A stretch of 64,000 nt of DNA, taken from Kaistia hirudinis (GTDB taxonomy: Bacteria; Pseudomonadota; Alphaproteobacteria; Rhizobiales; Kaistiaceae). The stretch's first letter is position 1, and each line of letters opens with the position of its first letter. Location of the stretch: positions 124,001-188,000 of the forward strand of contig NZ_JACIDS010000005.1 of assembly GCF_014196455.1 (NCBI RefSeq), given 5' to 3'. The notes beneath the pieces were generated by a model that was not told the DNA's origin, ran no database searches, and saw nothing but the letters and a program-made list of their open reading frames with translations. Below, one piece after another: positions 1 through 8,155 of this stretch. Both the position numbers and the translations under genes were made by a program.

Positions 1-43
1 CGGAACGAATCCGGCCGGCACAGTGCCGAAGAGGAAAGACGTT

Positions 44-565
44 ATGAGAAAGAGCTTGATGGGGATCGGGGTTGCGATCGCCGCCCTCGCCGGCACGGCG
101 GGAAGCGCAGCGGCGCAGCAGCAATATTGCGACAGCGTCGCGCGTGACTATGCGAACCAGAATGCCGGCGGCAATGCGCTCGGCGGCGCGGCGGTCGGCG
201 GCGTGCTCGGCGCGGCCGGCGGCGCGCTGCTCGGCGGCATCATCAATGGCAACAAGGGTGCCGGCACGGGCGCGCTGATCGGCGGCGCCGGCGGCGCCAT
301 CGTCGGCGGCACGCAGGGCGGTCGCCAGTGGCAGTCGCTCTACGACCAGGTCTTCAACGACTGCATGGCCCGCAGCGCGCGCCCTGTGCCCCCGCCCCCG
401 CCGGGACGCGTGCCGCCGCCGCCGCCCGGCCGCGTACCGCCGCCCGGCGCACCCCCTGCCTGGACGCAGGAGTGGTACCAGTACTGCTCGGCGCGCTATC
501 GCAGCTTCAATCCCAATACGGGCTACTTCATCGCCAAGGGCGGCCAGCAGGTCTTCTGCCGCTAA
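44..565 (+). CDS. BA14K-like small secreted protein
   Basis: The protein is about 173 residues with an N-terminal signal peptide ending near SAAA. A Gly/Ala-rich stretch follows that resembles glycine-zipper segments, then a proline-rich linker with a repeated PPPPPGRVP unit. The C-terminal segment (WYQYCSARYRSFNPNTGYF, then a final Cys) resembles the BA14K tail, a small envelope-protein family common in Hyphomicrobiales. A GTG at 23 is in frame, but GAGGAAAG at 31-38 lies at proper distance from ATG 44, so 44 is chosen. A second protein with a similar tail is encoded at 46416. The role in the cell is unknown; the family name comes from Brucella immunoreactive and lectin-like proteins, and lectin activity is not implied here. 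Confidence 0.75.
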   Translation: MRKSLMGIGVAIAALAGTAGSAAAQQQYCDSVARDYANQNAGGNALGGAAVGGVLGAAGGALLGGIINGNKGAGTGALIGGAGGAIVGGTQGGRQWQSLYDQVFNDCMARSARPVPPPPPGRVPPPPPGRVPPPGAPPAWTQEWYQYCSARYRSFNPNTGYFIAKGGQQVFCR

Positions 566-586
566 GGCCACTCGGACCGATCCGGA

Positions 587-617
587 CGGCCCGCGGGTTC
601 GACCGCGGGCCGTTTTC
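587..617 (+). terminator. Rho-independent terminator
   Basis: A perfect 10-bp GC-rich stem (587-596 with 603-612) and a 6-nt loop are followed by TTTT. It lies 22 bp after the BA14K-like gene and ends its transcript. Confidence 0.85.
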
Positions 618-722
618 GTGCTAGGAGCGCGTCTTCGCAGATGCGTCCAATTCCTTTGCGGATCGGGCGGCATCGCGGCAAGAATGATGCCGCAAGACCA
701 CCCATCGATGCCCTGACGGGAG

Positions 723-1283
723 ATGACCTCGACGATGATGCGCCTCCTGTTGCTGCGCCACGCCAAATCGTCCTGGGATGTCTCCGGACAGCCCGATTTC
801 GAGCGGACGCTGGCGCCGCGTGGCCGGCGCGCGGCGCAGATGATCGGCGAGCATCTGGCGACGCATCGCCTGATGCCGGACCGCATCCTCTGCTCGTCGG
901 CACGGCGCACGCGCGAGACGCTAATCGGCATCCTGCCGCTGATCACCAGCGACGTGGACATCCGCGTCACGCGCGATCTCTACGAGGTCGGTCACGACGC
1001 CTACATCGACAGCATCTCGGCGCTCGGCGGCGGCGCGCGGACGCTGCTGCTCATCGGCCATAATCCGACGGTGCAGGAGACGGCGCTCGAGCTGATCGGC
1101 AATGGCAATCCGGCGCTGCGCGACGAGATCGCCGGCAAGTTCCCGACCGCCGGCCTCGCCGTGATCGATTTCGACATCCACAAATGGTCGGAGCTGCACC
1201 CGCGCACGGGCCGCATCGTGGCCTTCTTCCGCCCGCGCGAGCTGGAAGTGGTCGGCGGCGAGCCGCCCTCCGACGACGAATAG
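723..1283 (+). CDS. SixA-like histidine phosphatase family protein
   Basis: This 186-residue protein begins with LLLRHAKSSWD, the RH(G/A) phosphohistidine motif of the histidine phosphatase (phosphoglycerate mutase-like) superfamily. A second histidine motif, LLLIGHNPT, lies in the middle. The short single-domain form and the RHAKS variant match the SixA-type phosphohistidine phosphatases. The substrate cannot be told from sequence; Escherichia coli SixA acts on phosphotransfer proteins. In-frame ATGs at 735 and 738 are alternative starts, and the GGGAG at 718-722 does not discriminate clearly between them. The next gene follows 39 bp downstream on the same strand. Confidence 0.8.
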   Translation: MTSTMMRLLLLRHAKSSWDVSGQPDFERTLAPRGRRAAQMIGEHLATHRLMPDRILCSSARRTRETLIGILPLITSDVDIRVTRDLYEVGHDAYIDSISALGGGARTLLLIGHNPTVQETALELIGNGNPALRDEIAGKFPTAGLAVIDFDIHKWSELHPRTGRIVAFFRPRELEVVGGEPPSDDE

Positions 1284-1322
1284 GACGCCAGGCATCTACC
1301 GCCGCCCGCCCGGCATGCCTAC

Positions 1323-2801
1323 ATGCCCGCGGACCGGCAGGGATGGACGCGATTGAATTTCTCCTCGCTTACCGATGAAGCCCGCATCGCGCTCTCGACG
1401 CTCGGCGAGCGCGCCGGCGATATCCTCTCGCCTACGGTGCGGCTCGGCGTCACCGGCCTCGCGCGGGCCGGCAAGACGGTCTTCATCACCGCGCTCGTGC
1501 ACAACCTCGTCCATGGCGGGCGGCTGCCGCTCTTCCGTGCCTATTCGACGGGCCGCATCTCCGACGCCCGCCTCGAGCCCCAGCCGGACGACGACGTGCC
1601 GCGATTCGACTATGAGGACCATGTCCGCGCGCTGGTCGAGGAGCGGATCTGGCCGGATTCGACGCGCCGCATCAGCGAGCTGCGCCTCACCATCGCCTAT
1701 GATTCCGCTTCGTTCCTGCGCCAGCGCTTCGGCTCGGGCACGCTCAATCTCGATATCGTCGATTATCCCGGCGAGTGGCTGCTCGACCTGCCGCTGCTCG
1801 GCAAGGATTTCGAGAGCTGGTCGCGCGAGGCACTCGCGCTCGCCCATGATCCGTCCCGCGCCAGCGCGGCGGAACGCTGGCTGGCGCGCCTCGCCACGAT
1901 CGATCCGGCGGCGCCGGAGGACGATGTCGTCGCCAAGGAGCTCGCCGCGCTCTTCACCGATTATCTGCGCGCCTGCCGCGCCGACGAGAACGCGCTGTCG
2001 ACGCTGCCGCCCGGCCGCTTCCTCATGCCGGGCGACCTCGACGGCTCGCCGGCGCTGACCTTCTGCCCCCTGCCCGGCGCGCCGGATGCGACGCCGGCCG
2101 GCTCGCTCGCGCGCATGATGGGCCGCCGTTTCGAGGCCTATAAGAACGTCGTCGTGAAGCCGTTCTTCCGCGATCATTTCGCCCGGCTCGACCGGCAGAT
2201 CGTGCTGGTCGACGCGTTGCAGGCGCTGAATGCCGGGCCGGCCGCGGTCGCCGATCTCGGCGCGGCGCTGACCGAGATCCTCTCCTGCTACCGCCCCGGC
2301 ACGACCTCCTGGCTCGGCAGCCTGCTGACGCGGCGGATCGACCGGATCCTGATCGGCGCGACCAAGGCCGATCATCTCCACCATGCCGACCACGACCGGC
2401 TGGAGCGAATCCTCGCCAGCCTGCTCGCCCCCGCGATCGACCGCGCGGCCTCGGCGGGCGCGCGCGTCGAGATCGCGGCGCTCGCCTCGGTGCGCGCCAC
2501 CAAGGAAGGCATCGTCTCGCATGGCGGCGAGAAGCTGCCCTCGATCATCGGAACGCCGCTCCCCGGCGAGCGCTTCGCCGGCGAAACCTATGATGGCCGC
2601 ACGGAAATCGCGTTCTTTCCCGGCGACTTGCCGCGCGATCCGGAATCGGTTCGTGAGGTCGGACGCGCCGCGGCGCCGCTCCGCTTCGTCCGCTTCCGCC
2701 CACCCGCGCTGGAGCGCACCGCCGAGGGCGTGACGCTGTCGCTGCCGCATATCCGCCTCGACCGGGCGCTCGAATTCCTGATCGGAGATCGCCTGGCATG
2801 A
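1323..2801 (+). CDS. YcjX family P-loop NTPase
   Basis: This 492-residue protein has a Walker A-like P-loop GLARAGKT at residues 45-52 and a DYPGEW segment in the position of a Walker B/G3 motif, as in the YcjX family of GTPase-like stress proteins. It overlaps the following YcjF-like gene by 4 nt (ATGA). YcjX-YcjF pairs are widely conserved in proteobacteria and linked to the phage-shock response in E. coli. No psp genes are visible here. It is likely membrane associated through its partner. Confidence 0.9.
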   Translation: MPADRQGWTRLNFSSLTDEARIALSTLGERAGDILSPTVRLGVTGLARAGKTVFITALVHNLVHGGRLPLFRAYSTGRISDARLEPQPDDDVPRFDYEDHVRALVEERIWPDSTRRISELRLTIAYDSASFLRQRFGSGTLNLDIVDYPGEWLLDLPLLGKDFESWSREALALAHDPSRASAAERWLARLATIDPAAPEDDVVAKELAALFTDYLRACRADENALSTLPPGRFLMPGDLDGSPALTFCPLPGAPDATPAGSLARMMGRRFEAYKNVVVKPFFRDHFARLDRQIVLVDALQALNAGPAAVADLGAALTEILSCYRPGTTSWLGSLLTRRIDRILIGATKADHLHHADHDRLERILASLLAPAIDRAASAGARVEIAALASVRATKEGIVSHGGEKLPSIIGTPLPGERFAGETYDGRTEIAFFPGDLPRDPESVREVGRAAAPLRFVRFRPPALERTAEGVTLSLPHIRLDRALEFLIGDRLA

Positions 2802-3826
2802 GCGCCGACAATCCGCGCCGCCCGGCGGCCTTCCGCCTCGACGATATCCGCGTGACCGACGATCCGGATGCGGCCGACCGCGCCGACGACCGGCCGATCG
2901 TGCTGCGCGAGCCGGACGAGGCCGCCATCGAAGCGCAGCTGCCGCAGCCGCGCCGGCCGGCGCGCTGGGCGGACCTCTTCTTCGGCGCCGTCGGAATTCT
3001 GGTCTCGCTCGCCATCGGTCTGTGGGTCGACCAGCTGGTGCGCGACCTCTTCGACCGCGCGGAATGGCTCGGCTGGTTCGCGCTGGCGGCTGCGGGCGTC
3101 GCTCTCCTCGCCGTGCTCGCCATCGCCATACGCGAAATCGCCGGCCTGGTGCGGCTGCGCCATATCGAGCGGCTGCGGGCGCAAGCCGTGGATGCCGCGG
3201 CCCGCGACGACGGCAAGGCGGCGCGTACTGTGGTGCGCGATCTCGTATCGCTCTATGCCGCCCGGCCCGACACGGCGCATGGCCGCGCCGCGCTTGAACG
3301 CCACTCCGCCGAGATCATCGACGGGCGCGACCTGATCGCGCTCGGCGAGCATGAACTGATGCGCAATCTCGACGCGGCCGCGCGCACGCTCGTTCTGGCC
3401 TCGGCCAAACGGGTGACGGTCGTCACGGCCATCTCGCCGCGCGCCGCCGTCGACGTGATCTTCGTGCTGGTTTCGGCTTTGCGGCTGATCCGCCAGCTCG
3501 GCCAACTCTATGGCGGCCGGCCGGGAACGCTCGGCTTCCTCCGCCTCGCGCGCACCGTCATCGCCCATCTCGCAGTGACCGGCGGCATGGCGGCGGGCGA
3601 TTCCCTCGTGCAGCAGGTGCTCGGCCACGGCATCGCGGCCCGCCTCTCGGCCCGGCTCGGCGAGGGCGTCATCAACGGGATTCTCACGGCCCGCGTCGGC
3701 ATCGCCGCCATCGATGTCTGCCGCCCGCTCCCCTTCCGGGCCGAGCCGGCGCCTTCGATGACGGATTTCATGGCCGAACTGACGCGGCTCAACGCCGCGA
3801 CGAAGGGCCGTCCGGTCGGCGATTGA
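2798..3826 (+). CDS. YcjF-like (TIGR01620 / DUF697) membrane protein
   Basis: This 342-residue protein has a charged cytoplasmic N-terminus and two hydrophobic segments near residues 60-115 (FFGAVGILVSLAIGLWV and WLGWFALAAAGVALLAVLA). A DUF697-like C-terminal region follows (SPRAAVDVIFVLVSALRLI, GGMAAGDSLVQQVLG). It starts inside the end of the YcjX gene, which implies translational coupling and a YcjX-YcjF complex at the inner membrane. The molecular activity is unknown. Confidence 0.88.
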   Translation: MSADNPRRPAAFRLDDIRVTDDPDAADRADDRPIVLREPDEAAIEAQLPQPRRPARWADLFFGAVGILVSLAIGLWVDQLVRDLFDRAEWLGWFALAAAGVALLAVLAIAIREIAGLVRLRHIERLRAQAVDAAARDDGKAARTVVRDLVSLYAARPDTAHGRAALERHSAEIIDGRDLIALGEHELMRNLDAAARTLVLASAKRVTVVTAISPRAAVDVIFVLVSALRLIRQLGQLYGGRPGTLGFLRLARTVIAHLAVTGGMAAGDSLVQQVLGHGIAARLSARLGEGVINGILTARVGIAAIDVCRPLPFRAEPAPSMTDFMAELTRLNAATKGRPVGD

Positions 3827-3869
3827 GCCCAAGGCGGGACGGATCGCCATTCGGCCCGGGCCGCGGCGA

Positions 3870-3946
3870 AAATGGCGGGTTTCCGAGAACCGGAGCGGAG
3901 CCTACGTCCCGTAGGTGAGCACCGGAAGCGCAGGGAAGCCCCATTT
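3870..3946. repeat. REP-like imperfect intergenic palindrome
   Basis: About 77 bp read as an imperfect inverted repeat centred on 3908. The core is CCTACG-TCC-CGTAGG (3901-3915) and the outer arms are AAATGG (3870-3875) and CCATTT (3941-3946), with partial pairing between. It lies between the 3' ends of two convergent genes, a usual place for REP-type elements. No second copy was seen in this window, so its identity as a dispersed repeat is inferred. Confidence 0.45.
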
Positions 3947-3978
3947 GCAGCCCGGCATCGGCTGAATGCCGATCTGTC

Positions 3979-4152
3979 CTAGCGGGGCTTGTTGTCCTGC
4001 GAGAGGTGCCGCGCATATTCGCGCTCGCGCTCGTCCCGCTTCTGGATCAGCTCCTCATAGGCGCGCTTCGCGTCCTCGGAGAGCCTCACGGTCTTGGCCG
4101 GCGCAGAGCGGCGCGGCTTTTGTTTCTGGTAGCGTTCCTTGTCGTCGGCCAT
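3979..4152 (-). CDS. Small charged conserved-looking protein, 57 aa
   Basis: The minus strand carries an ATG at 4152 and a TAG at 3979-3981. The 57-residue product begins MADDKERYQKQKPRR and ends in NKPR. It is very rich in Lys, Arg, Glu and Asp, with a probable single long helix (EDAKRAYEELIQKRDERERE), and is basic and soluble. It fills a stretch that otherwise has no gene. It resembles many short hypothetical proteins of Hyphomicrobiales, but I cannot name a family. The ribosome-binding site is weak. Convergent with the YcjF-like gene; divergent from the MarR-GNAT gene. Confidence 0.6.
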   Translation of the reverse strand: MADDKERYQKQKPRRSAPAKTVRLSEDAKRAYEELIQKRDEREREYARHLSQDNKPR

Positions 4153-4272
4153 CAATCCATCCCGCTCGCGTTGAGCGGCCAGTCTAGCCGGATCGGTGTA
4201 CGCGAACGACTCGGCATGCGGGAGTCGCGTCGGTTTGGCGCGGGGGCGTGGCCTGGCCGCAACGCATGCTAA

Positions 4273-4291
4273 TAGTTGACAAAAGCAAGTA
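4273..4291. promoter_or_regulatory. Possible MarR operator upstream of the MarR-GNAT gene
   Basis: TAGTTGAC (4273-4280) and AGCAAGTA (4284-4291) form an imperfect dyad of the TA-TTG / CAA-TA type seen at MarR-family operators. It sits 20 bp before the chosen start of a MarR-domain gene. It includes TTGACA, which could also be a -35 element. Autoregulation is inferred. Confidence 0.4.
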
Positions 4292-4311
4292 GTTCGGCGA
4301 GCGTCCGGATC

Positions 4312-5244
4312 ATGCTGGATGTCACGCTGCCCGACGACGCGGTCGACCGCGTCCGCGCCTTCAACCGCCTCTATACAAAGCGGATCGGCGTGCTCGCCGA
4401 AACGCTGCTAGGGAGCCCGTTCTCGCTCACCGAGGCACGCATTCTCTATGAGATTGCCGCAGCGCCGGGAACGACGGCGAAGGCGATCGGCACCGCGCTC
4501 GGCCTCGATGCGGGGTATCTGAGCCGTCTGCTCGCGCGCTTCGTGCGCGACGGGCTGGTCGAGGCGGTGCGCTCGGATGCCGACGGCCGCAGCCGCGAAC
4601 TGCGCCTCACCGCCGCCGGCCAGGACGCCTACAGCCGGCTGGAGAACGATTCCCGCCGCTCGGTGGCCGGACTGCTGGATGGCTTGCAGGACGAGGATCG
4701 CGCGGCCTTCCTGGCTGCGACGGAGGACATGGCGCGCAGTCTCGGCGCGCCGCTCTCCCCGCCCATGCCGATCGCGATCCGCAGGCATCGCCCCGGCGAT
4801 CTCGGCTGGATCGTCGAGCGCCACGGCACGGTCTATGCGCGCGAATATGGCTTCGACGGCCGCTTCGAGGCGCTCGTCGCGGACATCGTCGCCGCCTTCC
4901 TGAGAGAGAACGATCCCGCGCGCGAGACCTGCCTGATCGCCGAGCGCGATGGCCGCCGGCTCGGCTCGGTCATGGTGGTGCGCGCCGATGACGAGACGGC
5001 CAAGCTGCGCCTGCTGCTCGTCGAGCCGGAAGCGCGCGGCGAAGGGCTCGGCCGCCGCCTGCTCGGAGAAAGCATGGCCTTCGCGCGCGAGGCCGGCTAC
5101 CGCAAGATGGTGCTATGGACCAATGACGTGCTGGTCACGGCACGACGGCTCTACGAGGCGGCGGGCTTTCGCTGCGTCGAGGCCGCCGAGCATACCGATT
5201 TCGGGCCACGCCTCATCGGCGAGACCTGGACCCGCACGCTCTGA
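4312..5244 (+). CDS. MarR-type HTH regulator fused to GNAT acetyltransferase
   Basis: About 310 residues from ATG 4312. The N-terminal half is a MarR winged helix (FSLTEARILYEIA; AKAIGTALGLDAGYLSRLL; beta-wing DADGRSRELRLT). The C-terminal half, from about residue 155, is a GNAT domain with the acetyl-CoA loop VEPEARGEGLGRRLL. This two-domain fusion is a known architecture in alphaproteobacteria and actinobacteria. The acetylation target is unknown. The TTG at 4276 lies inside the likely operator, so the ATG start is preferred. The next gene is a lipoprotein on the same strand. Confidence 0.85.
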   Translation: MLDVTLPDDAVDRVRAFNRLYTKRIGVLAETLLGSPFSLTEARILYEIAAAPGTTAKAIGTALGLDAGYLSRLLARFVRDGLVEAVRSDADGRSRELRLTAAGQDAYSRLENDSRRSVAGLLDGLQDEDRAAFLAATEDMARSLGAPLSPPMPIAIRRHRPGDLGWIVERHGTVYAREYGFDGRFEALVADIVAAFLRENDPARETCLIAERDGRRLGSVMVVRADDETAKLRLLLVEPEARGEGLGRRLLGESMAFAREAGYRKMVLWTNDVLVTARRLYEAAGFRCVEAAEHTDFGPRLIGETWTRTL

Positions 5245-5316
5245 GATCGCCCCTTCCCGCTCGACAAGCGCCCGGATTCCGTGGAACAGAGGGCGCGCGC
5301 ATTCACGGGGAGACGC

Positions 5317-5625
5317 ATGATGAAGAACTGCTTCCGGGCCGGTGCTGGCCTCCTTCTCGTCCTCGGCCTCGCGGCCTGCCAGTCGAGCAGCGACATGGTC
5401 CCGGCCTCGCAGGCGACGGCCGGTGGCGACCAGACGGGCGAGGCCGCGGCCTGCACGGCACGCATGGCGCAGGCGCTCGGCATCAAGGCGGAGGACGTCA
5501 CGGTCGGCAATTCGCAACTCAATGCGGATGGATCGCAGACCATGCAGCTGATCGCCGTCCGCGGCGACCGCGCCACCTGCACCGCCGATGCGGCCGGCAA
5601 GGTCATCTCGTTCAAGGCCGGCTGA
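5317..5625 (+). CDS. Small lipoprotein of unknown function
   Basis: A 102-residue protein from ATG 5317, with a GGGGAG-type Shine-Dalgarno just upstream. It has a signal peptide and the lipobox L-A-A-C (LGLAACQSSS), so it should be lipidated at that Cys. The mature part is short and has two further Cys residues (AACTARMAQ and RATCTADAAG) that could form a disulfide. I recognise no enzymatic motif. Confidence 0.7.
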   Translation: MMKNCFRAGAGLLLVLGLAACQSSSDMVPASQATAGGDQTGEAAACTARMAQALGIKAEDVTVGNSQLNADGSQTMQLIAVRGDRATCTADAAGKVISFKAG

Positions 5626-5660
5626 GCGGGCCTGAACGAGCGGGTAGCGCGGGAGATAAC

Positions 5661-6732
<1,072 letters not shown>

Positions 6733-6811
6733 TTAGCCGCTCACCCCGCCCCTGCAAAGCATCTTTGTTCCACGAGAGCGCATTCCGCCGGCAAAATATT
6801 GCCGGCGAGGC

Positions 6812-7174
<363 letters not shown>

Positions 7175-7233
7175 TCATAGGCGATTTGCCGCAGCGCCCA
7201 CAAGAGGAAGGCTTTGAACGGCGGTGCGACCGA

Positions 7234-7566
7234 TTATGCCTCGCCCGGAACGAGGCGACCTGCGGCGAGCATGGCGTCGATCGCCGCGCAGGTCTCGGCG
7301 AAGGCCGTTTGATAGCCTCCGCCCGCCGCGCCCTGCCCGGCCTCTTCGGCGGCAAGGGCGAGGCCGCGAGCGCCGATCACCAGCGCGGCACCCTTCACCT
7401 TGTGCGCGAGCGCAACGCGGACCGCTGTTGCCTCCATATCGTCGAGGCCGGCCGCCTCGGCAGCGAGCGCGTCCCGGAAGGTGCGCAGCAGGTCGAGCGC
7501 CAGCGCCACGTCTCCGCCGGCGTTTGCAAGCAGAAGAGCCGTATCAATCGGCGGATCAGACGGCAT
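7234..7566 (-). CDS. Hpt-domain phosphotransfer protein
   Basis: About 110 residues from ATG 7566, which overlaps the preceding gene by 11 nt. It contains the Hpt signature ALAHKVKGAALVIGA, with His55 as the expected phosphorylation site, in an all-helical Ala-rich protein. Stand-alone Hpt proteins relay phosphate between hybrid kinases and response regulators. No partner is identified, although kinase and receiver genes lie 9 kb away. A longer frame reaches 7602 but adds an unlikely basic N-terminus. Confidence 0.75.
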   Translation of the reverse strand: MPSDPPIDTALLLANAGGDVALALDLLRTFRDALAAEAAGLDDMEATAVRVALAHKVKGAALVIGARGLALAAEEAGQGAAGGGYQTAFAETCAAIDAMLAAGRLVPGEA

Positions 7567-7837
7567 CGGATTCGTCGAGGGCGCCCGGCGCGAGCGCGGC
7601 AAGACCGGCCGGCGTGAGCTTGCAGATCAGCCAGTCGGGCTTGAGCGGATTGTCGAACCAGGGCGCCGCCCAGGCTCGCTCGATGCAGGAGCGCACGGTG
7701 CGTGGATCGATCTCGCGGCCATTGCGATCGAACAGCGGCAGCTTGCCGCCGGGCTCGCGGAGCCCGCGTTCGAGATAGCGACGCTGTGCTGCGGAAGGGC
7801 CGCTGCCACGCGGAGATGCACTGCGCTTGACGCCCAA
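7556..7837 (-). CDS. Unknown protein, possible winged-helix fold
   Basis: I do not recognise this family. From TTG 7837 (residue 38 of a frame open to 7948), the product is 93 residues, basic at the start, with AQRRYLERGLREPGGKLPLF and a conserved-looking tail WFDNPLKPDWLICKLTPAGLAAL. The LTPAG ending resembles the terminal wing of small winged-helix proteins, but this is only a resemblance. A GGAG precedes the TTG. It overlaps the Hpt gene by 11 nt, so the two are likely co-transcribed and functionally linked. Confidence 0.55.
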   Translation of the reverse strand: MGVKRSASPRGSGPSAAQRRYLERGLREPGGKLPLFDRNGREIDPRTVRSCIERAWAAPWFDNPLKPDWLICKLTPAGLAALAPGALDESDAV

Positions 7838-8155
7838 GGAGCTCGCTCCCGATCCGTTCCCGCGACGCTTTCGTCGCCCCGTCCAAGCTGTTGACAGGGA
7901 AGGCTTGCAGAGCCGGACTTCCTTGTGCCCTCGCCGTGAATGTGCCAAAACGTGGGGCTGTGGGCAAGGGTGTGGAGGCCAATCTGCCTCGTCCGGGGGA
8001 CGTTGCGGATAACGGCGGATCTACGGGGCCAGGCAGAATGTGCCGCGCTTTTGGCGCGGGACTGTCGTGTTCCGCAGGCATCCTCGTGCTTTCGACGAAT
8101 CGTATCTCGTCGAAGCGGCCGGTGAAGTATCGAGTACGGACGCGAGGCTTAAAGA
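7838..8155. other. 318-bp intergenic region upstream of the GPR-like gene
   Basis: No convincing gene was found. A TTGACA (7891-7896) is the best -35 candidate for the plus strand, but no good -10 follows at 16-18 bp. Near the start codon, TTAA-N7-CTAA (8149-8163) is one base from the CtrA consensus TTAA-N7-TTAA and overlaps the ATG at 8156. This region must hold the promoters of both the GPR-like gene and the divergent unknown/Hpt pair. Confidence 0.4.

Noticed and set aside
7891-7919. Full promoter for the GPR-like gene at TTGACA 7891
   Set aside because: The -35 is good but no acceptable -10 lies at 16-18 bp; kept only as a note in the intergenic entry.
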